From Danio rerio (Eukaryota; Chordata; Actinopteri; Cypriniformes; Danionidae), in assembly GCF_049306965.1 (NCBI RefSeq), contig NC_133181.1, positions 52,858,001 to 52,922,000 on the forward strand: 64,000 nucleotides of DNA, in the 5' to 3' direction. This document shows positions 1-10,405 of this stretch, piece by piece. The notes below the pieces were generated by a model. The model worked only from the letters and a program-made list of their open reading frames with translations. It did no database searches and was not told where the DNA came from. Positions within the stretch are counted from its first letter, which is position 1. Each line of letters opens with the position of its first letter. The position numbers and the translations under genes are program-made.

Positions 1-532
1 AACAATAGCAGTCAGAGAATTATAATGAATATTGACATTTGACATTTAAACGTACCCCCCTCACTAATGTTAAAGAGCTCCTATTTTACCCCCTTTCCCA
101 GATTTAATTTTGGTCTTTTGTTTCTTTAGAATGTGTCTGTAAAGTTTTAGCTCAAAAGACCCATCAGATTATTTACTATTCCTTTCAGTATACTGTAATT
201 TTCTGCTTTGAACAAAATGTAGCTGATTTTGTTGCCTGTGTCTTTAATGCTAGTTCTCCGTGCCCACCGTTCCCACGTGTGTGTCAGAGGTCTCTGTCTT
301 TGTCTCCGGCTAGGTCAGATAAACAGCACAGTGACAGACATGAAGGAAGCACTACTGCAGTAAGAACTTTCCCAATGATTATTTGATGTATTTGGTGTGG
401 AGTTAATGAGCCGATGAGAATGATAAGTCACACACAATGTTGTTACAAAATTCACACACAGACACACACACATACACAGCATGCGTGTTTAGCTTTGGAC
501 TGTTTTTGGATGGCAAATGTGACAGGATACAC
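1..532. other. Unassigned intron-like DNA
   Basis: No repeat family is recognised here. The only gene-like signal is the candidate exon at 314-359. A short run of CA repeats lies at about 454-477 beside the hAT-like insertion that follows. Confidence 0.5.
314..359 (+). other. Candidate 46-bp internal exon of a host gene
   Basis: A pyrimidine-rich stretch from about 283 ends in an AG acceptor at 312-313, and a strong GTAAGAA donor starts at 360. Between them one frame is open and reads QINSTVTDMKEALLQ, which has ordinary protein composition with no low complexity. I do not recognise the protein. A 46-bp exon changes phase, which is common for internal exons. No neighbouring exon was found in the window, which would fit a long flanking intron. 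It could be a chance open stretch, because a 46-bp frame without a stop is not rare. Confidence 0.3.
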
Positions 533-540
533 ATTAATAT

Positions 541-1270
541 CAACTCAAGCTTATTCTGAAAACATAGTCCCGCGGACATTTCTGGAGACAGCGGAATACG
601 TCTCGGAAGGTACGTACGGCTGCATTTATGTTTTTCAAGCGAACGCTGTGGGGCTGTGTGACGCTGTTCCCTTTCGCGCTTGCCGGCCGGCCGACCGCTT
701 ACCTCCTTGTGGAGTGCTTCCCCGCTGCAACCCGTTTGTCCACTCAGCTCACCGTGTACGTCGGCAGGCTGGAGATGCAGAGAGGAGTTGACCACGGCGA
801 TCGGTTTTGAGTCCGGGGAAGAGCGGTTCCAGCAATCAGGTAAGACAAAAACAGAATCCCATAAATGAGGTGAACGAGTTTCGTAACAGGGTGAGAACGA
901 GGTGAAATCCGAAAACGCGGTAGAAAAAAAAAATCAGGGCTTTTCTTTTTTTGGACGGCTTTTGTAAACTGTTGCTCGGGTTTAGGGAAGCGAGCGGGCG
1001 GGCGGGTCAATCGGTAAAATTGGTTGGGTTCAGGAAAGGAGAAGGACGGGTCAGCCGATTGGCCAGTCAATCATCCGTTCAGTCGGACAGCGGCCTCTGG
1101 TGGGTTCACGCGAGAACATTGAGCGGCGTTTGAGATGCGAAAAAAGGCACAACAGCGGCCTCTTGCGGATTCGCAAAAACAAAAACTGCAGCCATACGTA
1201 CCCGCCGGGACGTATTCCGCGGTCTCCAGAAACGTCTGCGGGACTACGTTTCCACAATGAGCCTGGGTTG
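541..1270. mobile_element. hAT-like non-autonomous transposon (MITE), copy 1
   Basis: The 730-bp segment has long imperfect terminal inverted repeats: 541-625 matches the reverse complement of about 1187-1270, with outer ends CAACTCAAGCTTATT and CAACCCAGGCTCATT. It is flanked by ATTAATAT (533-540) and GTTAATAT (1271-1278), a 7/8 match to an 8-bp target duplication as made by hAT elements. The interior is GC- and CpG-rich and has no transposase. A second copy lies at 5532-6133. The several short open frames inside look incidental. Confidence 0.7.
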
Positions 1271-1278
1271 GTTAATAT

Positions 1279-2500
1279 CCACTGCTGTATGGATATCTGT
1301 TATGTTGATGTACAAAATAAACCTGATTTAACATCTACAAACCGGGACTGAAGCGTCTTCTTTTATAATTGTACTGATTTGCAGCTGTGCTGATAAAGTA
1401 AAGCTGCTGTCATTCATTACAAACATGCATTAAAAGTGTATTAAACTTGTAAAACTCATGCTTGATCACATTTGATGATGATTGATGATCACAGAGAGCT
1501 GAACAGATCTTTTAATGCCAGTTGCTTTGTGCACGTCCTGTCTTGTTGATATGATTATAAAGGTTACTATGGAGACATGTAAATACGCAGCTGTCAATCA
1601 ATTTGGTGGGCGGGAAAAATTACATTCATACATCACGTTGCAGTGGGCCTCAAAATGAGAGGGACTTGGATCCTATTTTAACGTCCAATTATTATTATTT
1701 TTTTTTAAAAGAGACTTACCTATTTCTATCACTCCAATATGACTGTGAACAACCTATACCTACACACAGTTCTGTCCAAACAGCTTCCAAAAGTTGATTT
1801 TCATCATAGGTGCCCTTTAAATCTTAAATAAAACCCACTGATCTCCAACTCCTACTTCAGTAAACACACACAGAACTAAGCTCAACAGGGCTATTGAGAG
1901 TCTTTCTCTCTCCTCACATCCAATATACAGCAACAATCTGACACACAATTTCCAATCCCAGCATTGCTTCATCAACAACAGGCTCTTCTCTAACAGCTGT
2001 CCTTGCAAGAGCCCTTGACCGGGACACTGCCGCTCCTGTAAGCTAATGTGAAGAGATGCTACAACACAAAACTGGCACGACATCAACTGTAGATCCAGAC
2101 TTGCAGACGTGATCTGGTGCAACAGTTTTGAATGCAAGAAACGCATTTGAATTAACTTTTTGGATTATTTGATTATATGGCTTTAAAGTCAATATTGCAT
2201 AATATAATAAATAAATAAACAAATATTTGGGACATTTAAATGTCAAATGTTGAGCAAGGCTCGTTTTGTATTACTTGGAACTGTGAAATGTTAGCTAAAA
2301 CAGGCAGTGAATAAGTATTTGGCTACTGATTAACATTTGGCTAGCGATTAACTGTGACATTTACCAGCATTTATGGTCAAGGTGACATTAGCAGAACAGA
2401 GCTGACGGCAGAAGAAAAACTGAATTAAACATTCTGTTAGATTCCGATTAAAAATTATGATTTAAAAAACACACTTACATTCAAAAAATTGGCATTAGTG
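1279..2500. other. Unassigned AT-rich DNA
   Basis: I see no gene and no repeat that I can name. The stretch at about 1600-1822 has the texture of an old interspersed repeat but no ends could be defined. Confidence 0.4.
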
Positions 2501-2536
<36 letters not shown>

Positions 2537-2568
2537 AATAATAATAATAACAATATTAATAAAAATAT
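2501..2568. repeat. (ATT)n/(AAT)n microsatellite
   Basis: A TTA/ATT tract switches near 2535 to its complement AAT, making a short palindromic microsatellite directly upstream of a DANA fragment. Confidence 0.9.
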
Positions 2569-2577
2569 TAATAATGT

Positions 2578-2742
2578 AGCATGGTGGCGCAGTTTGTAGC
2601 ACAATCACCTCAGAGCAACAGTCACTGGTTCGAGCCCCGGCTGGGTTAGTCGCATGTGGAGTTTGCATGTTCTCCCAGTGCTGGCATGGGTTTTCTCCGG
2701 GTGCTCTGGTTTCCAACAAGTCCAAAAACACACGGTATAGGC
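2578..2742 (+). mobile_element. DANA SINE, 5' part
   Basis: This is the tRNA-derived head of DANA. The A-box-like GGTGGCGCAGT and B-box-like GGTTCGAGCC are followed by the GTTTGCATGTTCTCCC and TTTCTCCGGGTGCTC core blocks. The 3' half is missing after about 2742. Confidence 0.85.
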
Positions 2743-3150
2743 GGTATACGTGCGCCACCGTGATGCCCATTATTATTATTATTATATAAATTATATAGAA
2801 TAAAATATATTATTAAAATACTTAATTCTAACTAAAAACAACAATTAATAAATAAAGTAAATATTAAAATTCTAAATATTAAAATAAAATAAAACAAAGC
2901 AAACAAAAAGCAGAAATCTTTGTAAAAACCAAACTTTGCAAAATAAAACATTGTAAATCTAAAAACTAACATAAAAATGAATTTTAAAAATACTGTTAGA
3001 TTCGCATTTAAAATGATAAGTTGAATGAAAATCAACTATTTGGGATTTTAAAAAAAAATTTATAGTTATTATTATAAAATATATAAAATAAAATATATTA
3101 CAAAATATGCAATTCTAACTAAAAACAACAATAAATAAATCAAATAAATA

Positions 3151-3507
3151 TTCATTCATTTTCTTTTCGACTTAGTCTATTTATTTATCTGGGGTCGCCA
3201 CAGTGGAATGAACCGCCAACTTATCCAGCATATGTTTTATGCAGCGGATGCCCTTCCAGCTGCAATCCATCACTGGGAAACACCCATACACACTCATTGA
3301 TAATTATACACTTTGGACAATTTAGCTTACCCAATTCAACTATTTCACGTTTTTGGACTGTGGGGGAAAGTGAAGCACCCGGAGGAAACCTACGTGAACT
3401 AGGGGAGAACATGCAAACTCCACACAGAAACGCTAACTGACCCAGCCAAGTCTCGAACCAGCGACATTCTTGCTGTGAGGCTAGAGCGCTACCCACTGTG
3501 TCACCTC

Positions 3508-3508
<1 letters not shown>
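3151..3508 (-). mobile_element. DANA SINE, near full length
   Basis: This is the reverse complement of DANA. It starts with the (ATTC)n tail and TTTTCGACTTAGTC, passes the GGATGCCCTTCCAGCTGCAA block, and ends in the tRNA-like head with the B box and GTGTCACCT. Target duplications are obscured by AT-rich flanks. Confidence 0.9.

Positions 3509-3550
<42 letters not shown>
3509..3550. repeat. (AAT)n microsatellite
   Basis: Fourteen AAT units directly abut the head of the preceding minus-strand DANA. Confidence 0.9.
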
Positions 3551-3700
3551 TACAATAAAATATATTATAAAATACTTAATTCTAACTAAAAATAGCAAAT
3601 GAATAAAATAAACATAAAAAATAAACGTTAAAATAAACTAAAATAAAGTGAAACAAAGAAAACAAAAAATGAAACCTTTAAAAAAAGTTTGCTAATTTAG

Positions 3701-4121
3701 ACTTAAAAAAATTTTAAAACTAAAATAAAAACAACAATAAATACTATAAATAAAATGATAAATAAAAATTATAAAGACACTGAAAAGCTAATAAAAGAAT
3801 TAAAAACTGCTAAATTACAAAAAATTCAAACAAAAATGACAAAATATTAAATTAAATCCCCATTTAAAACATTAATAAAAACTTCAATAATTAGTGACAC
3901 TAAAATAAAACTGATTTCAGAACAATAGCTCAGATTTTAATTTCACTAATCTGCCAATTTACCTTCATACCATTAAGTGTCTTATTGAGAACATTTTGGG
4001 ATGTTTTACTTAATTTTACAATACAAAGATTATCTGTAAATTAAATTTGATACAGAAGATCATCTGAAGTATCACACACCTGTTGCATCAATTATTTGCA
4101 CTTTATTGTTGGTGTGAACTA
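3701..4121. other. Unassigned AT-rich DNA
   Basis: A-rich sequence with many AAAATAA-type words. No gene or named repeat is visible. Confidence 0.4.
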
Positions 4122-4306
4122 TATTGGCTCTAGTGTATCAGTGTGAGAGTGTAGGAGTGTTTCCAAGTACGGGGTTGCAGCTGGAAGGGCATCCGCTCCA
4201 TAAAAACATATGCAAGAATAGTTAGCGGTTCATTCTGCTGTGGCGACCTCTGTTAAAAAAGGGACTAAGGCGAAGGAAAATAAACGAATAAATACTCATT
4301 CATTGA
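4122..4306 (+). mobile_element. DANA SINE, 3' part
   Basis: Only the 3' half is present: the GGGTTGCAGCTGGAAGGGCA block, GCGGTTCATTCTGCTGTGGC, GGGACTAAGGCGAAGGAAAA, then a degraded ATTC-type tail. Confidence 0.85.
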
Positions 4307-4823
4307 AATGATTAATCATTCAATTGGCCACAATAATAAAGAAGTGAAAATCTAATTATTTTGACATAATGAAATAGAATAAATAAATATCGAATGAACA
4401 ATAATTATAAGTACACAAATAGAGACAAACTGTAAATATAAAGCAGCACACATTCACATCATCATGTCATCTCTGCAAATAAATGAGTATTTCTGCCACA
4501 GATGTGGATGTTTGGTCAAATGCCACGTTTCTGTCAAACAGGCTTGTTATCTCGCATAACCTGTCAATGTTTAATTTCAGGCCGACTCTGTGACAGCTGG
4601 TGGACGTCCTGCGCGTTACACAAATTAAACACAGCGCTCATCTGTTTGGTTAGGGATGATCTAATTGAATTTTCCGTTTCCTCATATCTGACTCGCATAG
4701 AGATTGAATCTGATAATCCGTTCCTGCTGTTGTTTACAAGAAAAAGATAACGTAAACAGTAGAGAAAGTGCTTGTACTGCAGAGCTAATAGAGCAGCTGA
4801 GCATGCTCTTTCTTTGTTGCTGG
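4307..4823. other. Unassigned DNA
   Basis: No repeat is recognised. Base composition is less AT-rich between 4500 and 4750, but the open frame there has no recognisable domain or splice context. Confidence 0.4.
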
Positions 4824-4827
4824 TTAA

Positions 4828-5231
4828 AGGGACAGTTCACACAAACATTTTAATTCTGTCATCATTTATTTACTATCCCACTGACATTACTTCTTTCTTG
4901 TTGTTTAAAGGGATTTCTTTATTGTTGTTTAAAGGGATGGTTCAGGCAAAGCTGGAAAATATGCCATAGTTTACTCACCCTTTACTTGTTTCAAACCTGA
5001 TTCTTTCTTCTGCTGAACACAAAGGAAGATATTCTGAAAAATGCTGAAAAAAACTGCCACTGAATTCCATGTTTTTTCAATTCTGTGGGTGTCAATGGCT
5101 GTTTTGTCCCAACATTCCTCAAAGCATTTTCTTTAATGTTTAACAGAAGAAATAAATTGGTAAAAGTTTTGAACCACTTGAGTGTCAGTATAAAGAGTGA
5201 GTAACTGTTCATATTTCAGTGAACTGTCCCG
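4828..5231. mobile_element. Angel-type hairpin MITE (Kolobok-like)
   Basis: TTAA at 4824-4827 and 5232-5235 flank inverted ends AGGGACAGTTCAC and CGGGACAGTTCAC. Inside are the typical Angel blocks: TTTACTCACCCTTTACTTG, CTTCTGCTGAACACAAAGGA, GAATTCCATG, GTCAATGGCTGTTTT and AGTGAGTAACTG. A second start-like segment (TTTAAAGGGATGGTTCAGGC) near 4930 suggests one copy inserted into, or duplicated at, the left arm of another. Confidence 0.8.
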
Positions 5232-5483
5232 TTAAAGGAATTCTTGATGTCATAACGACACTGAAAAAAATATTGATTTGATTTAATAACATGTTTAAGC
5301 GAAGTGGTTGCAAACTATTTATACGGGATGAATTTAAACAAACAAATTAAGTTGAACATTACTAAGTTGAGTATTTAGCAGGACAAATTTTGGTCCTTTT
5401 AGAAACGCTGCCTAAAGTGAAAGCTAACTGAAACAAAGCATGATAACGAAAAATCCTAATTGCTAGAATTTTTACATGTACAC

Positions 5484-5523
5484 TTACTTACTTAGCGCTG
5501 CTTTTATCCAAAGCGACTTCCGG
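5484..5523 (-). mobile_element. 3' tail of an L2-type LINE or V-SINE
   Basis: On the minus strand it reads GGAAGTCGCTTTGGATAAAA then GCAGCGCTAAGTAAGTAAG, the conserved 3' tail shared by fish L2 LINEs and the SINEs that use them. It is cut off by the hAT-like MITE at 5532. Confidence 0.7.
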
Positions 5524-5531
5524 ATTAAATC

Positions 5532-6133
5532 CAATCCTGGTTCATTCTAAAAAAAAACACACCGTTATATACATTTCTGGGGATCTGAATTCTCAAATTT
5601 CCCTCACGAGTTCTATTTACGCCTGCTGTTCTCACGTAAATCCACCAGAGGCTGCTGTTGAATGACTGACGGAATGACTGACCGATCGACTGACCCACAA
5701 CCCTCCTTCCCAAAACCCAACCAATAATGTTTTCAAAAGCACCGGTTGACCAGCACCCACCCCCTTCCTTAAACCCAACCAGCAGTTGCAATCCAGAAAA
5801 AAAAAATCCCTTCAATTTTTTACCACGTTTTCAGATTTTACCACATTTTCACCCTGTTATTTATTTGTTTATTAGCATTTGTTATTGTCTCACCAGCTTT
5901 CTGGAACCGTTCTTCACCAGACTCGATCCTTGTCGTTGTATTCAACTCCACTCTGCGTCTCAAATCCGCTGACTTACATGGCAAGCTAAACTGGTAACAG
6001 CGGAAATGGGGTCATATTGCCCTGTAGCATTCGTTTTAAAGATGAAATGCAGCCATGTGTACTTTTGGATACATAATTCACGATCTCCAGAAATGTATTT
6101 AAGGCTACGCTTTCAGAATGAGCCTATAAGTTG
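5532..6133. mobile_element. hAT-like MITE, copy 2
   Basis: Same family as 541-1270. The left end CAATCCTGGTTCATTCT and the right end, on the minus strand CAACTTATAGGCTCATTCTG, match the first copy, as does ACATTTCTGG with its partner CCAGAAATGT. The flanking 8-bp sequences ATTAAATC (5524-5531) and ATAAAATC (6134-6141) match at 7/8. The interior is inverted relative to copy 1 and strongly diverged, so the family is old. Confidence 0.65.
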
Positions 6134-6141
6134 ATAAAATC

Positions 6142-6437
6142 ACCAGAAAAGAAACTAAAAAAAAAAAAAAAAAAAAAAAACGAACAATAACTGACAGATC
6201 ATTTTAATCAGTTTCTGAACAAAGCAAACTATCAACAGACATGAAAATGCTCTCAGACCACTTGTTTTGATGTAGATCCAAATATGATTTCCATGTTCAC
6301 ATGCATCCAAATGATGCTATGCTAAAAGAGAAAACGTGCCAGATTTGGGCACAGGTGCAAGCACACTTTCATTAGAAAGTGGAATATTTTTTTCAGACAA
6401 AAATCTTTCATTGATTATTTACTATAGTTGTATGCCA
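6142..6437. other. Unassigned DNA with a poly(A) run
   Basis: A run of about 24 A residues lies at 6157-6180; otherwise nothing is recognised. Confidence 0.4.
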
Positions 6438-6808
6438 GGGTGACGCGGTGGCGCAGTAGGTAGGGCTGTCAACTCACAGCAAGAAGTTCGCTGGTTCGAG
6501 CCTCGGCTGGTTCAGGGGGCATTTCTGTGTGGAATTTGCATGTTCTCCCCACGTTCGCGTTGGTTTCCTCCGGGTGCTCCGTTTTCCCCCAAAAGTTCAA
6601 AGACATGCGGTACAGGTGAATTGGCAAGGCTTAAATGTCCGTAGTGTATGTGTGTTAATGAGAATGTATGGGTGTTTCCCAGTGATGGGTTGCAGCTGGA
6701 AGGGCATCCGCTGCATAAAACTTATGCTGGATAAGTTGGCGGTGCATTCCGATGTGGCGGCCCAGGATTAATAAAGGGACTAAGCCGAAAAGTAAATGAT
6801 TGAATGAG
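6438..6808 (+). mobile_element. DANA SINE, full length
   Basis: All DANA blocks are in order: the head GGTGGCGCAGTAGGTAGGGC, the B box GGTTCGAGCC, GAATTTGCATGTTCTCCCC, TTTCCTCCGGGTGCTCC, TGGAAGGGCATCCGCTGCAT, GGGACTAAGCCGAAAAG, and a GATTGAATGA tail. The A and B boxes would drive Pol III transcription in an active copy. Confidence 0.92.
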
Positions 6809-6989
6809 TTGTATGTCATTATTCATATTTGTTGCATACTAACATTGCTATAAAAAAGCAGCTGTACTGGCAAAAGAAAAAAAAAACTTAATTTGAGACA
6901 TAATATCACATATTTGTTAAAAAAATTACATTTATATGTTGAAGATTTATAAGTTTATATACAGATTTATGTTTATATGCAGATTTATA

Positions 6990-7485
6990 TGTTTATATAC
7001 TTTTCATTTCCCCCCAAATTTCTGTTTACTGGGAAAAAAATTCAACACACTTCTAAACATAATTATTTTATGACTAATTTTAATAATTAGAAAATAGTTA
7101 GAAAATTATAATTATATTCTAATAATTAATAACTGATTTATTTTATCTTTGCCATGATGAAAGTACATATTTTACTTGATATTTTTAAGATACTAGTATT
7201 CAGCTTTGAGTGCAATTTAAAGGCTTAACTGGGTTGATTAGGTTAACTAGGAAAATCATTGTGTACTGATGGTTTGTTCTGTAGACAATCAAAAAAATAT
7301 ATATTGGTAATAATTTTGAACTTAAATAAAAAAAATGAAAAACAGATTTTATTCTAGCCTAAATAAAACAAATAAGACTTTCTCAAAAAAAAAAAAATTA
7401 AAGGAAATATTGTGAAAAAATCCTTGCTCTGTCAAACATCATTTGGAAAATATTTGAAAAAGAAAAAACAAGAGGGTGAATAATA
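6990..7485 (+). mobile_element. Degraded Tc1/mariner MITE (CAGTTGAAGTCA family)
   Basis: The internal blocks of the family are present without clear ends: CCAAATTTCTGTTTA, TTCAACACACTTCTAAACAT, TTTATCTTTGCCATGATGA, GGCTTAACTGGGTTGATTAG, GGTTTGTTCTGTAGAC, and CCTTGCTCTGTCAAACATC. Confidence 0.65.
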
Positions 7486-7507
7486 TAGCATATATACATA
7501 CATACAT

Positions 7508-8033
7508 AAAGTTGAAGTCAGAATTATTAGCCCCTCTGTTTATTTCTCCCCCAATTTCTGTTTAACAGAGAGAGGATTTTTTTTCAACACATTTCTAAAC
7601 ATAATAGTTTTAGTAACTCATTTCTAATAATGGATTTATTTTATCTTTGCCATGATGACAGTAAACAATATTTTACTAGATATTTTTCAAGACATTATTA
7701 TACAGCATAAAGTGACATTTAAAGGCTTAACTAGGTTAATTAGGTTAACTAGGCAGGTTAGGGTAATTAGGCAAGATATTGTATAACAGTGGTTTGTTCT
7801 GTAGACTATCGAAAAAAAAATTGATTAAATGAGCTAATAATTTTGTCCCTAAAATGGTGTTTAAAAAATTAAAAACTGCTTTTATTTTAGCTGAAATAAA
7901 ACAAATAAGACTTTTTCGAGAAGAAAAAATATTATCAGACGTACTGTAAAAAATTCCTTGCTCTGTTAAACATTTGGAAAATATTTTAAAAAGAAGAAAA
8001 AAAATTAAGGGGGCAATAAATTCTGACTTCAAC
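7508..8033 (+). mobile_element. Tc1/mariner MITE (CAGTTGAAGTCA family), near complete
   Basis: The left end AGTTGAAGTCAGAATTATTA and right end AATTCTGACTTCAACTATAT are inverted repeats, with TA-rich flanks as expected for TA-targeting Tc1/mariner elements. Length is about 526 bp with no transposase. At least nine further copies or fragments are in the window. Confidence 0.85.
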
Positions 8034-9495
8034 TATATATAATAGCAAAACACCTTAGCCCTGCAATCCGACTTCAGAATCAGAACAAACTCTAGTTGGA
8101 GTCCAACATTATGCAACATTAAAATGTATAAACTTGTGTAATCGGGGAGCAATTATTATTTCTGTCTCCCACAAGTCATTAAATGCCTTCTGCTCTGCAC
8201 TGGCCAGCGTCTCCATATCCTTAATCAAACTCCAAATGCTACACGCTTGCACACCGCAGGTTTTCTGGTGCTCCACATGTGCTGCGTATTGAAGCGGAGA
8301 GATAGCGGTCCACGCCAAGTGCGTTTTAATTAACATCCATCCGCACTAGCGCCAATGCCTGCTGACCCACTACTGCGCTGCCAAGACACATCTGAATCAA
8401 CTGTAATGAGCACGTTAGCTTAGCATGTAGCATAGAGGGAACGGGTTGAAACCAGACACAACAACAACAACAGCCGAGTCATGCTCAGATAACCAGAATG
8501 ATGTTGAAAACGAAAGAGAAAACAGAATAAAGAGAGTCAACAGGGAAGAAATATCCATGCTGAAAACAACAACAGAAAACCATCACAGAATGGCTAATGG
8601 TTTCTACTACAAATACCAATAAAACCAAAAAGAAATCAGTAATTTTAATTGGTTATTAGTTTGTTTGGGACATTTTTCTTTAGGATTTAATTAATTTTAA
8701 CATGTCACCAATAGAAAGCAAAAAGTAATAAATGACTTTATTTTAGCTCACATTAAAACCAGTTTATGATATACACAATAAACCACTTCATATGCTTTAA
8801 ATGTTGCATGAGATGCCCAACACAAGCATTTTAAGGACATTAAATCGACAAATAAATGTGAATACTCAGATAATAAAAAAGTACAGACAGCTCATTACCT
8901 GTTTACAGTATATTAATATTTACAGTATATGACCAAACCAGACAATATAATTTCAAGCTATGCCACACTCTCAGAAATTAAGGTACAATCTACCTGACAC
9001 AAGTCTTGTTGCCTATCCAAGTATTAAGAACAACAAATAACTTGACTTCTAGTTGATCATTTGTTAAGTGGCTAATATCAAAGGCAATGGCCTCTAGATT
9101 ACGCTTATATTACCAAAATAAAATATTATCATGCCTTAATCATCTTACCCCCGACATGCTCAATAATGTTCATACCATTACTAGTTTCGATTAAGACCAA
9201 TTCCCATTATGCCTATTAAACCCCTTTATATTACTTGAATATTACATTTCAAACTATCGCTACACAAAATGAGTATTTTAAGGTCATTAAACTGCCAAAT
9301 GTCTTGAAATTAAATCTGAACAGTATCCTTAGGTGGTGTAAAATAAAAGTATTTATTTATAAATAAATAAAGAAAGAAAAGAAAAAGAAAAAAAGTGAGA
9401 AAAAAACTGGCAGTTCAATAACTTATTTTTGTATAATATTTTACTGTATATGACCATCCCGGACAATAATTATATACAGTAAGGTATACAACTTC
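8034..9495. other. Unassigned DNA
   Basis: The stretch 8106-8346 is less AT-rich and holds a 75-codon minus-strand open frame with no recognised domain or splice signals. The rest (8400-9495) is AT-rich with no named repeat. Confidence 0.4.
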
Positions 9496-9890
9496 ATTAG
9501 AGGAAATGTAGTTAACCTCAAATTGACTGAAAGTACTCATTTGAAAAGAGTTTGGAACTCAGTGTTGAAGGTAGTAAGTTACCTCATTACTTCAACTTAA
9601 CTGGAGCAAGTTTACAGTGCTCATATAGATTATTTTTTTTAACTCAAATGGTTTGTTGTAATTTGTTTCCTCAAACGGTTTGAGTTGCCTTAACTTATTG
9701 GGTTTTACAGTACTCAGTTGGTTTGAGCTCTCTTAATTTTTTGGGGTTTTACTGTGCTCAAATTGCTTCGTTTACTCAAATAGATTAAGTTCAGAGTACT
9801 CATAAGGATTAGTTTTTGAACTTAAATGGTTTGTTGCAATCGGTTTCCTCAAATGGTTTGAGTTACCTCAACTTTTTGGATTTTACAGTG
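9496..9890. mobile_element. End of a CACTG-type DNA transposon with ~180-bp internal repeats
   Basis: Two diverged units start at about 9610 and 9790. Each contains CTCATA, ATTA, an AACTCAAATGGTTTGTTG-like block, GTTTCCTCAAA, GGTTTGAGTT and a closing TTTTACAGT. The segment ends in TTTTACAGTG directly before TA at 9891-9892, the same CAGTG|TA ending as the other elements of this type here. The left end is not identified. Confidence 0.55.
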
Positions 9891-10405
9891 TACACAGCAA
9901 AATATGGGGACCCAAAACAACTCTATGGGTGTTAATTTCAACACTTTGAAAGTGTCTCATGGGGTCCACTCAAAACAGAGTTAAATCAACACTTTCAAAA
10001 GGGTTGGCACATTGACACCGAAGTAAGGGTTAATTTTAACTCTGGGCAGAGTTAAAAAATTTAACTATATTTAACACCACCTGGTGTAATATATTATTTT
10101 ATTCAACTCTCTTGAGTGTAAATATGGTAAAAAGGTCAAATAGACTTTAAATTACAAAAGAAAAAACATTTTATTTGATAACATTCACCACTTCAACAAT
10201 TCATTCAGTTTTTAAAATGCAACAATGTCAAATATGCTTTAAATGTTTTATTAGTACAGACAGTATCAACAACATATGTATGACCAGTGCTCAAAAAGGC
10301 TGTTTCAGTCCTTTGGTCCAAACTTGATGTTTCATCAGAGCAATTTGAAAGTTCAATATAGCGTCACTCATAGTTTTCTTCTGAACGCATAGTTTTCTTA
10401 TGAAA

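Larger units (their letters stand above)
2769..3700. repeat. Diverged AT-rich tandem repeat, three copies
   Basis: A block of TTA/AAT triplets, then AATAAAATATATTA, then AATTCTAACTAAAAA recurs at about 2769-2850, 3058-3140 and 3509-3600, with further similarity downstream of the first and third copies. A DANA SINE (3151-3508) sits between the second and third. No coding potential is visible; open frames here are AT-rich noise. Confidence 0.6.

Noticed and set aside
414-1257. Several open frames on both strands
   Set aside because: They fall in the GC-rich hAT-like MITE and are best explained by its composition.
2578-2742. tRNA gene suggested by A and B boxes
   Set aside because: No cloverleaf can be formed and the flanking blocks identify a DANA SINE.
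8109-8336. 75-codon minus-strand open frame ending in KFIHFNVA
   Set aside because: Protein-like in places, but I found no splice sites, no recognised family and no neighbouring exons.
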